A stretch of DNA of 64,000 nt from assembly GCF_013377255.1 (NCBI RefSeq), contig NZ_CP016614.1, positions 1,248,501 through 1,312,500 on the forward strand, written 5' to 3'. The stretch comes from Mannheimia granulomatis (GTDB lineage: Bacteria; Pseudomonadota; Gammaproteobacteria; Enterobacterales; Pasteurellaceae). Position numbers and translations under genes: made by a program. Of this stretch, positions 1 through 8,577 are shown piece after piece (within the stretch, counting starts at the first letter, position 1; every line of letters starts with the position of its first letter). The notes under the pieces were generated by a model. It ran no database searches, was not told the DNA's origin, and saw nothing but the letters and a program-made list of their open reading frames with translations.

Positions 1-1251
1 GGTGAACAACTCGATCTCAATATAAAAAAAGGCAGTTTAGGTTATCAAAATATTGATATACAGCCTTTTATGAAGCACAAACTTTTCTCCTATGATCCCG
101 GCTTGGTTTCAACTGCAGTCTGTGAATCTGCTATCACTTATGTGGATGGGGATGAAGGTATTCTACTGCATCGTGGCTACCCTATTGACCAGCTTGCGAA
201 TAATGCCGATTACTTAGAAGTTGGATATACTCTTCTATTCGGCGAACGTCCAACTAAAGAAGAATATAAAGATTTTGTGCAACTAATCAAAAAACATACC
301 CTTGTGCATGAACAGCTCACTAAATTCTTCTCCGGGTTCCGCCGAGACTCCCACCCAATGGCGGTAATGTGTGGGGTAAGTGGTGCATTAGCCGCTTTCT
401 ACCACGATTCAATTGACGTTAATAATCAAGCCCACCGTGAACTTACCGCCATTCGTCTTTTAGCCAAAATACCAACCCTTGCTGCGATGTGTTATAAATA
501 CTCTATCGGTCAGCCGTTTATGTTCCCACAAAATCATTTATCTTATGCAGGCAACTTTTTATATATGATGTTTGCAACCCCTTGTGAACCTTATGAAGTA
601 AACCCTGTATTAGAGCGCGCATTAGATAGAATCTTTATTTTACACGCAGACCACGAACAAAATGCATCAACCTCCACAGTACGTACTGCGGCTTCTTCCG
701 GTGCGAACCCATTTGCCTGTATTGCAGCAGGTATTGCTTCATTGTGGGGGCCTGCACACGGTGGAGCGAATGAAGCTTGTATCAATATGTTAGAAGAAAT
801 AGGGACTGTTGATCGCATTCCGGAATTTATTGCCCGTGCGAAAGATAAAAACGATCCATTCCGTTTAATGGGCTTCGGGCATCGCGTATATAAAAACTAC
901 GATCCACGAGCGAAGGTAATGCGTGAAACCTGCCACGAAGTATTGAAAGAACTCAATATTGACAACCCGTTATTTGAAGTTGCATTAGAATTAGAACGTA
1001 TTGCGTTAAGTGATCCTTATTTCATTGAGCATAAACTTTACCCAAATGTAGACTTCTACTCCGGTATCGTGCTTAAAGCGATTGGTATTCCGACTTCGAT
1101 GTTTACCGTGATGTTCGCTTTAGCCAGAACTGTGGGTTGGATTGCCCACTGGAAAGAGATGTACCTACAAGGCAATATCAAAATCGTCCGCCCTCGCCAA
1201 ATCTATACAGGCGAAACCAAACGTGATTTTGAGCCAATGGATAAAGCATAA
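1..1251 (+). CDS. gltA: Citrate synthase (5' end outside the window)
   Basis: Type II citrate synthase, condensing acetyl-CoA with oxaloacetate at the entry to the TCA cycle; cytosolic. The reading frame is open from base 1, and the residues before the first in-frame ATG (position 70) still match the family N-terminus (GSLGYQNIDI before the FSYDPG segment), so the true start lies upstream; roughly ten residues are missing compared with the E. coli protein. Active-site segments are intact: the first catalytic His in GPAHGGANEA, the second in GFGHRVYKNYDPR and the catalytic Asp in PNVDFYSG. It ends normally and is followed by an inverted uptake-signal pair facing the convergent restriction gene. 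Family assignment is secure. Confidence 0.97.
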   Translation, partial: GEQLDLNIKKGSLGYQNIDIQPFMKHKLFSYDPGLVSTAVCESAITYVDGDEGILLHRGYPIDQLANNADYLEVGYTLLFGERPTKEEYKDFVQLIKKHTLVHEQLTKFFSGFRRDSHPMAVMCGVSGALAAFYHDSIDVNNQAHRELTAIRLLAKIPTLAAMCYKYSIGQPFMFPQNHLSYAGNFLYMMFATPCEPYEVNPVLERALDRIFILHADHEQNASTSTVRTAASSGANPFACIAAGIASLWGPAHGGANEACINMLEEIGTVDRIPEFIARAKDKNDPFRLMGFGHRVYKNYDPRAKVMRETCHEVLKELNIDNPLFEVALELERIALSDPYFIEHKLYPNVDFYSGIVLKAIGIPTSMFTVMFALARTVGWIAHWKEMYLQGNIKIVRPRQIYTGETKRDFEPMDKA

Positions 1252-1274
1252 CTTGCAAAAAATCGAAAAAATTC

Positions 1275-1298
1275 AACCGCTTGTTTCTACAAGCGGTT
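1275..1298. terminator. Inverted uptake-signal pair between convergent genes
   Basis: AACCGCTTGT and ACAAGCGGTT face each other across a 4-base loop, giving a perfect 10-bp stem. It lies between gltA and the convergent res gene. Inverted uptake signals acting as bidirectional terminators are well known in Pasteurellaceae; termination here is inferred from position. Confidence 0.7.
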
Positions 1299-1321
1299 AA
1301 ATTTCGCATAAAATTTGCAAA

Positions 1322-3958
1322 TCAGGCTAATTTATTTAGCAGTTGCGTTCTAACATCTTGACCATTTTCATCGCATTTTACCGCCATCATAAATAAGCCT
1401 TTTCCTTGACTTAACTTCTCCCAAAGATTGCCAATTAAGGCTTTTTCTTTAGAATCTTCATTACTTTTTAATTGCTCCCCTTTATATTCCACAATTAAAA
1501 TCCGACCATCAATAAGTTCTACAATAAAATCAGGGTAAAAATTCTGATGAGCTAATGGTAAAGCAAACCCTCTTTTTACAGGATTTCTTACCCAATATTT
1601 CACTTGAGGCAATGAATCAATCGCAACGGCACAGTCAAATTCTTCTCCGCTTGCTTTCAACTCTTCAATTTGAGCAAAATAGTGTTTGTTGAATTTGTAA
1701 CGTCCTACATAAAAAGGCGGTTGTGGTGCTAGTTTTTCTGGTGTAAAACTAAATTGATACTGCTCATTTAGGCAGATTTCTACTTCTTCATTACCCCCAA
1801 ATAGTGCTTGTTGATAGCAATTTTTTTGAGCTAATACCCGATAACGGTTAATCAAATCTGAAATAGCTCGAGCCAGTGCAAATTTATGTTGAACTAACCG
1901 AGTTAAGGTTATTCCTACATTTTTCAGTAAATCTGAAATCAATAATTGCAAAAACCTTAACATTATAGGTTGAGGAATGTCAGTTAAACGCACTTGCTTG
2001 TCTAACCAACGGATAAAATCTTGCTCGGTTAGTTCTAGCCAATCATCAGAAAAGCTAAGTTGTTGTTGATTAAAATGGTAAGAAACCCGTTTATCTTCCA
2101 CATCAATTTCAAAACTTTGGCTATTTTCGTGTAATCTAAAACCATCAAGTTTGGCAGGGTAATCCAATAGATTCCAACTTTGATAATCTAATAGAACTTG
2201 TGAATCCGCTAAGTCTAATTCGCCTTGAATATTCATACAGAGTTGAGGTATTACTTTAAATATTTCACCTTTTTCGGCAGGAGAAGCCAATATTTCAACT
2301 CTATTTTGGTGAATTTGTAATTGTTGCTCAATTTGTTCTTTTTTCTTACCTGTTGCAGTCCGGAGCAAGGCTTTTTCTAGCTTTTCACTTAAATTACCTT
2401 TTACTTGCACTAAAATGCTACCTTCTTGCTCAGTAATTTTAAGTTGAGATCGTTCTGCTTCGCTTAAATCCGTCATTTCAGGGAATTGCGTTAATGCTAA
2501 AACCGTTGTCGGCGTATAGAATAAATCCCCTTCATTCTCACTAATCCAATTCTCTTGTTGTGGAATGCGGAGCATTTCAGCTACTTCTAATGCTTCAAAT
2601 CCCATTCCAATCAATTTATCTTGTAAATTACGAGCCGTTTCGCCGAACGATTTAGAGGAAAGATGAGCATAAGCACGATTTAAATCTTCAATTTGACGGC
2701 GTTTAGCATAAGGCATTCGCAATACTCGCCCTAACAACTGCTCCGCTTCCTTACTTGAGGAAACATTTTGCACCGAGCAAAAAATATAGGCAAACGGGCA
2801 ATCCCACCCTTCTTTCAATGCCTCAACCGTGATGATGTAATTGATCTTACATTGTGGATTAAATAAATCGATATTATCTAATTCGTGCTGATTACCCGTA
2901 ACAATGGCAATCTCTTCTTCATCAATTTTTAATTCATCAATTAAATACTGTTTTAAGACTTCTACTGTTACTTTGCCGTTTTTCGGCTCAGCTTGGAACA
3001 ACACAAGCGGACGAACATAATCGCTCTCATACTGTGCTTTTTGTGCTAATGCTCCTCTGTTAATTACTGCGCCATCTATTGCTTGCTGCCAGTTGTGATG
3101 TTCGGTCAGCACAATCGGTAATTTGATCATCTCTTCTGATTTTAGATGACTTGCCGAAACGTGATACAACACATTACTCCCTGTTTTTCTATCCGTGTTT
3201 GGTGTAGCAGTAAATTCTAAAATAGCCGCCGGGGAAAGTTGAGATAACACATCAAAAGAGAGTGAGGTTCGAGCGTTATGAGCTTCATCAACAATGACCA
3301 AAGGTTGATAAGCTCGCAACAAATTTGCAAAAGAACACTTAATTTTGCCCGCTTGTTTGGCAGTTAAACCGTTTTCTTGTAGATCTGTTATTGAAATTTT
3401 TTCTAAATTTGTCTGAATATGGATTGGTAAACGCTCAAAATGAGCCGTTAATTTTTCATTAAAGGCATAAATTTTTCGCCCATCTTGATTTTCTACCCGA
3501 AAGTTTTGAATAGTAGAAACGATTACAATCGCCTTATTGCCAAAGTCTTGTGGGCGAAGTAAATCAAAATCTTCAGACTCAATAACCATTACTTCTCGGT
3601 TAAAGGTTTTATCAAGTGCCGCACGGTAAGGGTGTTGTGGATTTTTCAACGCTTCTGCGGTTTGGGCTTTAATTGTACGAGAAGGCACTAGCCACAAAGT
3701 AACAGGGAAATCACAATCCAAATACTGCTTTGCAATACGAACAATACTATGCGAGGCTAACAACGTTTTACCGCCCCCCGTTGGAATTCGTACACAAACA
3801 TAAGGCACATCACGCAAATTACTGTGTTCACTTGGGATCTTGTAACTATATTCAGGTTGAATTTGGCTAAAAGCGGTGTTTGCATCAGATTGCAAGCAAG
3901 CCGAAAAATAGTGGCTGACACGGTTTAATGCCTCATTTTGGTAATTTTTTAATTTCAT
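1322..3958 (-). CDS. res: Type III restriction enzyme, Res (helicase-nuclease) subunit
   Basis: Restriction subunit of a type III restriction-modification system: an ATP-dependent translocase that cuts DNA when complexed with Mod. Seen: superfamily 2 motif I (PTGGGKT, about residues 59-65), DEAH box (VDEAHNAR), FTATP motif III, the EGWD segment and a QLLGRVLRMP motif VI in the first half. Near the C-terminus PDFIVEL...VEYKG matches a PD-(D/E)xK nuclease core. Length (878 aa) fits the family. The reading frame opens at a GTG (3970), but GGGAG sits just before the ATG at 3958, which I take as the start; only 14 nt separate it from the mod stop codon, so the two are co-transcribed. No break is seen, so an active enzyme is expected when Mod is in frame. 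Confidence 0.93.
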   Translation of the reverse strand: MKLKNYQNEALNRVSHYFSACLQSDANTAFSQIQPEYSYKIPSEHSNLRDVPYVCVRIPTGGGKTLLASHSIVRIAKQYLDCDFPVTLWLVPSRTIKAQTAEALKNPQHPYRAALDKTFNREVMVIESEDFDLLRPQDFGNKAIVIVSTIQNFRVENQDGRKIYAFNEKLTAHFERLPIHIQTNLEKISITDLQENGLTAKQAGKIKCSFANLLRAYQPLVIVDEAHNARTSLSFDVLSQLSPAAILEFTATPNTDRKTGSNVLYHVSASHLKSEEMIKLPIVLTEHHNWQQAIDGAVINRGALAQKAQYESDYVRPLVLFQAEPKNGKVTVEVLKQYLIDELKIDEEEIAIVTGNQHELDNIDLFNPQCKINYIITVEALKEGWDCPFAYIFCSVQNVSSSKEAEQLLGRVLRMPYAKRRQIEDLNRAYAHLSSKSFGETARNLQDKLIGMGFEALEVAEMLRIPQQENWISENEGDLFYTPTTVLALTQFPEMTDLSEAERSQLKITEQEGSILVQVKGNLSEKLEKALLRTATGKKKEQIEQQLQIHQNRVEILASPAEKGEIFKVIPQLCMNIQGELDLADSQVLLDYQSWNLLDYPAKLDGFRLHENSQSFEIDVEDKRVSYHFNQQQLSFSDDWLELTEQDFIRWLDKQVRLTDIPQPIMLRFLQLLISDLLKNVGITLTRLVQHKFALARAISDLINRYRVLAQKNCYQQALFGGNEEVEICLNEQYQFSFTPEKLAPQPPFYVGRYKFNKHYFAQIEELKASGEEFDCAVAIDSLPQVKYWVRNPVKRGFALPLAHQNFYPDFIVELIDGRILIVEYKGEQLKSNEDSKEKALIGNLWEKLSQGKGLFMMAVKCDENGQDVRTQLLNKLA

Positions 3959-3972
3959 TTTTTCTCCCACTA

Positions 3973-5586
3973 TTAACGTGCAGTTACATCATACGGAATT
4001 TGTTTAAATGTAATTTTCTTTTCAGCTAACTGTGCCTCTCCTAAACGACAGGCTTCGCCATATACCACAATGTCCATTCCCTGTTGAATAAATTCAACAA
4101 AGTATGGCAACTCTGCCATTAATCTTCGCGTCAGTACATTACCGCCCTGCGGACGTTTATCGCCTAAAATTCCGTTATATAACAAATAGTAGGCTTTGCC
4201 GTTGAAAGTACCGACAAGCGGTGATTTTTCGATATTTTTTTGCAAAGGGAAATGATTTTCCAAATACCAAATATGAGCGGCTAAATCGTCAAAACGAATA
4301 TTCGGATTAAGTGCACCGAATGCGTCAAATACTTCCTCGCCTAATTCACAAAAGCGAAACGATCCGCCACCTTGCCAACCTACCGCTTTTGAAATACCGC
4401 CTTGTTCTCCCTCAATCACTTTTTTCAAACGAGGTACTACGTGGGTTTTAGCGTGTTCGCCAATCTCAATGCCGATATAACGACGGTTCATTTTATGAGC
4501 AACCGCTGCGGTTGTGCCTGAGCCAAGAAAACTATCGAGGATAAGATCGTTTTCTGATGTGGCAATTTGTAAAACTTGCTGAATTAAGCGTTCTGGTTTC
4601 GGCGTATCGAAAATATTTTCCCCCATTAACGATTTTTGCTCGCTTTTAGCTTGTCTGTTATGCCCAGTTTTGAATAAATCAATCCATAAAGAAGATGGTG
4701 GTAACCCTTTCATTTCTGATAAATAAGTTCTTCTTTTTATAGAAGTCATATATTCATTAAAACGAATTTCCCCTGATTTAATTTTTTCATCTAATGTTTC
4801 TTTTTCCCAACGCCAGCCATTTTTAGGATGATTAATAATATTTCCATTAGGTGCTACGATGTCATACATTAGATTTTCTCTTGGCTTAGGTGAGTTTAAT
4901 GGATTTCCATCAAACCAAGCCCCTTTAGGATCATTATCTGGATTTTTGAAATGACTTCTTTTTTCCTCTGCGTTTAATTTATTAGAAATCCAACCACTAC
5001 TTTTTGAATAAACGATCAAATGATTGTGGTCAGCAGAAAACGCTTTCGCATCATTATTACTATTATCGCTGGCTCTCCACACCACATTTGCTACAAAGTT
5101 CTTCCGCCCAAAAATTTCATCAAGCATAATTTTTAAATAGTGGCTTTCGTTATCATCAAGCGTGATCCAAATTGAACCATCTTCAGCAAGCAATTCCCGT
5201 AAAATTTCAAGACGTGGATACATCATTGAAAGCCAAACGGAATGCTCTAAATTATCATCGTAGTGGCTAAAGGCAGATTTTGTATTATAGGGAGGATCAA
5301 TAAAAATACATTTGACTTGCCCCGCATAAAAGGGCAAAAGGGATTTTAGGGCTGATAAATTATCGCCTTGAATAATCAAATTTTGCTTGACATTAGATAA
5401 GGTTTCAGCAGAAGCTGAGCTGTCGGCTGTCGGCTGTCGGCTGTCGGCTGTCGGCTGTCGGCTGTCGGCTGTCGGCTGTCGGGCAATATTATGCGAAAAA
5501 TCCGGCAACTCACGCAATAGACAATATGGGGTTTGTTTGGCTTTTTTTACGGCTTCTTCTTTGCCGTACCAAGTAAGGGTTGTCAT
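3973..5586 (-). CDS. mod: Type III DNA methyltransferase, Mod subunit, probably phase variable
   Basis: Adenine-type methyltransferase and specificity subunit of the type III system. Motif IV (DPPY, about residues 97-100) comes before the SAM-binding FLGSG motif (around residue 350), the beta-class order typical of Mod; the stretch between is the target-recognition region. Residues 36-56 are encoded by nine heptanucleotide repeats (RQPTADS three times). The frame is currently intact ('on'); gain or loss of one unit would shift the frame before the catalytic motif. The frame opens at 5595, but AGGTG six bases upstream favours the ATG at 5586. At 537 aa it is somewhat short for a Mod. res follows after 14 nt. 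Confidence 0.93.
   Translation of the reverse strand: MTTLTWYGKEEAVKKAKQTPYCLLRELPDFSHNIARQPTADSRQPTADSRQPTADSSASAETLSNVKQNLIIQGDNLSALKSLLPFYAGQVKCIFIDPPYNTKSAFSHYDDNLEHSVWLSMMYPRLEILRELLAEDGSIWITLDDNESHYLKIMLDEIFGRKNFVANVVWRASDNSNNDAKAFSADHNHLIVYSKSSGWISNKLNAEEKRSHFKNPDNDPKGAWFDGNPLNSPKPRENLMYDIVAPNGNIINHPKNGWRWEKETLDEKIKSGEIRFNEYMTSIKRRTYLSEMKGLPPSSLWIDLFKTGHNRQAKSEQKSLMGENIFDTPKPERLIQQVLQIATSENDLILDSFLGSGTTAAVAHKMNRRYIGIEIGEHAKTHVVPRLKKVIEGEQGGISKAVGWQGGGSFRFCELGEEVFDAFGALNPNIRFDDLAAHIWYLENHFPLQKNIEKSPLVGTFNGKAYYLLYNGILGDKRPQGGNVLTRRLMAELPYFVEFIQQGMDIVVYGEACRLGEAQLAEKKITFKQIPYDVTAR
5419..5481. repeat. Nine tandem copies of GCTGTCG inside mod
   Basis: Exactly nine perfect heptamers (63 bp; CGACAGC on the coding strand) lie near the 5' end of mod. 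The unit is not a multiple of three, so single-unit slippage changes the reading frame, whereas the present count keeps it open. This is the classic architecture of a phase-variable type III methyltransferase (phasevarion), known from mod genes of Haemophilus, Moraxella and Neisseria, where the unit is usually a tetramer or pentamer. Confidence 0.95.
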
Positions 5587-5627
5587 AAAATGCACCTGAA
5601 AAATAAAAATGCATTATTGTAACTGTA

Positions 5628-5685
5628 ACAAGCGGTTAAAAAAATAGAAAATTTTGCAAAAAATTGAATAAATATAACCGCTTGT
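5628..5685. terminator. Inverted uptake-signal pair upstream of mod
   Basis: ACAAGCGGTT (5628-5637) and AACCGCTTGT (5676-5685) form a 10-bp stem; the interior also carries the AAATTTTGCAAAA segment that accompanies this signal throughout the window. It lies between mod (5' end) and the 3' end of torZ. Confidence 0.6.
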
Positions 5686-5691
5686 AAGAAA

Positions 5692-5720
5692 AAAGCACAG
5701 AATGTGAAATTCTGCGCTTT
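5692..5720 (-). terminator. Terminator of torZ
   Basis: AAAGCACAGAAT pairs with ATTCTGCGCTTT (one mismatch) around a 5-base loop; on the minus strand the stem is followed by a run of T. It begins ten bases past the torZ stop codon. Confidence 0.75.
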
Positions 5721-5729
5721 TATGCTTTA

Positions 5730-8213
5730 CTAAGCTTCTGTATATTTAGGCTCCTTAAAGACGGTTACCTCTGGTGCTTCGCCTGTAAATTTTTCAACTT
5801 GTACTATCGCCGTATTTGGTGAGTTCGCTTGGGCAAGGTTGGAACTTGCTTCATCACGGGTTAGCACGTTCGGGTTGCCGAATTTACACAATGGTTGTTC
5901 GGATTGGCCTAAATCTTGTGGATCGTACCACGCGCCTTCGTGCAAGCAGACCGTGCCTTTGACAATGCCGTCTGTCACGACCGCACCGGCCAAGACTTGT
6001 CCACGTTTGTTAAAAATCCGCACAACATCACCGCTTGCAATGCCTCGAGCCTTGGCATCTTCGGTATGAATTAACATCGGCTCACGACCTGCCACGGTGT
6101 ATTTCTCACGCAGTGAAGTATGGCAAAGTTGACTGTGTAAACGGTAGTATGGGTGTGGGGTGACTAACGCAAGCGGGGCTTCGGCTGTCACATTACCCGC
6201 AAACTCATCCGGCACAAACCACGTTGGGTGACCTTTACAGTCATCGTAGTTCATTTTCGCGACCACATCCGAGAAGATCTCAATTTTACCTGATGGCGTG
6301 CCTAATGGATTCAGCAATGGATCGTTACGGAACTCTTCGTAGCGTACCCATTTTTTCGCTTTATCCGTCGCTTTAAAGGTAACAGGTTTGTTTTCTGACC
6401 AAAACTTATCGAAGTTCGGCATAATCACACGGTTTTTACGGGCGGCATCAAAGGCGGTTTGGTAGAAGCCTTTTAACCAATCCATTTCCGTTTTGCCTTC
6501 GGTGAATTTATCTGCCACGCCGGCACGTTTAGCTAATTCGGTGAAAATATCATAATCACTTTTCGCCTCAAATTGCGGCTCAACGACCTGCTTCATCGGG
6601 AAGATGTACATCATGGAGTAGTCACCCGACATTGTGATATCGTTGCGTTCATAGCTGGTGGTAACAGGTAGCACAATATCCGCCATACGTGCGGTTGGTG
6701 TCCAGTTCACTTCATTGACGATAATGGTTTCAGGCTTCTGCCACGCTTTCACTTGTTTGTTGGTATCTTGCAAGTGCGTGAACGGGTTACCGCCCGCCCA
6801 ATAAACTAATTTAATGTCCGGGTAAGTAATTTCCGTGCCATTGAATTTGATGGTTTTGCCCGGGTAAAGCAACGCATCGGCCACACGTGCCACAGGGAAA
6901 GAGAATTTAGACGCATCGTCTAACCACGATTTTTCGCCCGCTTCCGCTGCGGTTGCGGTGATGGAGCCGATGATACCACCTGTTGCACTTGGCACACCGC
7001 CGTTGGCATAGTGATAGCTGAAACCGAAACCGCCACCCGGTAAACCGATTTGACCGAGCATTGAGGCAAGGGTGACTAACATCCAGTGAGTTTGTTCGCC
7101 ATGACGTTGGCGTTGCATCCCCCAACCGCCCATGAACATCGTTCGTTTAGAGGAGAAATCTGCCGCTAATTGTTTAATGGTTTCTGCCGGCACACCGGTA
7201 ATTTTTGCCGCCCATTCGGCATCTTTCGGCTGATAATCTTCTTTACCTAATAAGTAAGTTTCAAACTGCTCGAAGCCTTTGGTGTATTTTTTCAGGAAGG
7301 CTTGATCGTGTTTGTCTTGGGTGACTAAAGTGTGGGCGATACCCATCATCAACGCCACGTCCGTTGCGGTATTGGTTGGAATCCACTCTGCCCCTAAGAA
7401 TTGGCAGGTTTCGCTTTTCACTGGGTCGATACAGATCACACGTTTGCCACTGGCTTTGAGTTTGGTTAAGTATTCGATACCGTGTTGATCGCTGGATGTC
7501 CACGCATTGCGTAAAGTGAGTATTGGGTTTGCCGCCCAGAACACCACAATTTCACTGTTTTCTAACACCACTTCCCAGCTGGTTTGCTGTTCGTAAACTT
7601 CAATCGTACCTAAAACGTGTGGCATAATCACTTGAGCAGCACCGGTTGAAAGGTCGCCTTTTACGCCTACGAAATCACCGGTTAAGTTTAAGTAACGGTG
7701 TAATAAGGTACGGGCAGCATGTAATGCCCCAGAGCTATACCAGCCGTAAGAACCGGCAAAAATCCCACTCGCACCGTGAGCATCGGTCACACGTTTCACT
7801 TCACCTGCGACTAAATCTAAGGCTTTATCCCAAGAGACACGTACCCACTCGTCACGTCCACGCAAAGTGGTATCTTTATTACCTTCTAAATAGCCTTTAC
7901 GCACCATCGGGTATTTCACTCGGGCTTCAGAATAAAGCTGCTCAGGCACGACATTTTGTAATTCATTTTCAATCGTCATCGGGATTGCCGCACCAGATTT
8001 CACCGCTTTACCGTTTTCCACCACGACCCCGATCGGCCCCCAGTGCGCAGCAGTCATTACCGTTGTCATTTCAGCCGCTTTAGCACTGGTAGATGCTAAC
8101 GCACCGACCACACCTGTGGTACTAGTCGCTAAACCCGCACCCGCAACTAAACCTAATGATGAATTTTTTAGAAAACCACGACGACTTGCGTTGATTTGGT
8201 CTTGTTTTTTCAT
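5730..8213 (-). CDS. torZ: Periplasmic molybdopterin S-/N-oxide reductase (TorZ type)
   Basis: Bis-MGD molybdoenzyme of the TMAO/DMSO/biotin-sulfoxide reductase family, the terminal reductase in anaerobic respiration of N- or S-oxides. Seen: a Tat signal (SRRGFLK at residues 10-16, then a hydrophobic segment and AKA cleavage region), and GDLSTGAAQ around residue 189 with the Ser expected to ligate molybdenum. Length 827 aa is full. AGGTG six bases before the ATG supports the start. It belongs with torY upstream on the same strand, but 364 nt separate them, holding a Moco-type riboswitch and a GC-rich palindromic element. Substrate cannot be read from sequence; TMAO, DMSO, methionine sulfoxide or biotin sulfoxide are all possible. 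Confidence 0.93.
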   Translation of the reverse strand: MKKQDQINASRRGFLKNSSLGLVAGAGLATSTTGVVGALASTSAKAAEMTTVMTAAHWGPIGVVVENGKAVKSGAAIPMTIENELQNVVPEQLYSEARVKYPMVRKGYLEGNKDTTLRGRDEWVRVSWDKALDLVAGEVKRVTDAHGASGIFAGSYGWYSSGALHAARTLLHRYLNLTGDFVGVKGDLSTGAAQVIMPHVLGTIEVYEQQTSWEVVLENSEIVVFWAANPILTLRNAWTSSDQHGIEYLTKLKASGKRVICIDPVKSETCQFLGAEWIPTNTATDVALMMGIAHTLVTQDKHDQAFLKKYTKGFEQFETYLLGKEDYQPKDAEWAAKITGVPAETIKQLAADFSSKRTMFMGGWGMQRQRHGEQTHWMLVTLASMLGQIGLPGGGFGFSYHYANGGVPSATGGIIGSITATAAEAGEKSWLDDASKFSFPVARVADALLYPGKTIKFNGTEITYPDIKLVYWAGGNPFTHLQDTNKQVKAWQKPETIIVNEVNWTPTARMADIVLPVTTSYERNDITMSGDYSMMYIFPMKQVVEPQFEAKSDYDIFTELAKRAGVADKFTEGKTEMDWLKGFYQTAFDAARKNRVIMPNFDKFWSENKPVTFKATDKAKKWVRYEEFRNDPLLNPLGTPSGKIEIFSDVVAKMNYDDCKGHPTWFVPDEFAGNVTAEAPLALVTPHPYYRLHSQLCHTSLREKYTVAGREPMLIHTEDAKARGIASGDVVRIFNKRGQVLAGAVVTDGIVKGTVCLHEGAWYDPQDLGQSEQPLCKFGNPNVLTRDEASSNLAQANSPNTAIVQVEKFTGEAPEVTVFKEPKYTEA

Positions 8214-8283
8214 TGTTCACCTCGTTTGAGATTGGTTCACGCAGATTTTGCAGAAAAAAGAGGAAAAGATACCGCTTGTTAGC

Positions 8284-8410
8284 CATTCCCCCCTCCCGTT
8301 TACGGGAGGGGGCTAGGGGGAGGGGATTGCAACGAAGTTGCAAGAATAAGCAAATCGTAGATTTGCTCCCCCCTCCCTAACCCTCCCCCGCAAGCGGAGG
8401 AGGGGAAATG
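8284..8410. repeat. GC-rich compound palindromic element between torY and torZ
   Basis: About 127 bp far richer in G+C than its surroundings. The two halves are imperfect inverted repeats rich in GGGAGGG/CCCTCCC, and the centre and flanks contain further hairpins: CCTCCCGT/ACGGGAGG, TTGCAAC/GTTGCAA around TTC, GCAAATC/GATTTGC around TAC, and CGCTTGCG. It looks like a REP/MITE-type insertion placed between the riboswitch and the torZ ribosome-binding site. No coding capacity. Confidence 0.8.
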
Positions 8411-8444
8411 ACATTCCACAAAACATTGTGAAAGTTGAAAATAC

Positions 8445-8554
8445 GACACCTTTCTAAGGGGAGTGGCTAATCCGTTTCCAAATTAACCATGTGTAATGTG
8501 AATTACAGGCACTGCATCCATATCTTGCGACTTAGGGTAACAGGCTCGGAGTCG
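8445..8554 (-). ncRNA. Moco-type riboswitch upstream of torZ
   Basis: On the minus strand the segment starts with CGACTCCGAGCC and ends with TTAGAAAGGTGTCG. The same opening (CGACTCCGAGC) and ending (TTAGAAAGGTGTC) blocks occur in the moaA leader at 11778-11910, and a GGAAACGG block lies between them. CGACUCC and GGUGUCG can close a P1 stem. This matches my recollection of the molybdenum-cofactor RNA motif, which precedes Moco synthesis and molybdoenzyme genes. It sits 3' of torY and about 230 nt before the torZ ATG. Confidence 0.8.
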
Positions 8555-8577
8555 GGGAAGTTTAAAGTAAATCGAGT

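Noticed and set aside
5387..5599. Plus-strand ORF through the heptamer repeat (70 aa)
   Set aside because: It is a shadow of mod; the repeat is free of stops in this frame, the methyltransferase motifs are on the other strand.
7646..8083. Plus-strand ORF of 145 aa inside torZ
   Set aside because: Antisense shadow with Arg/Ser/His-rich translation and no family features.
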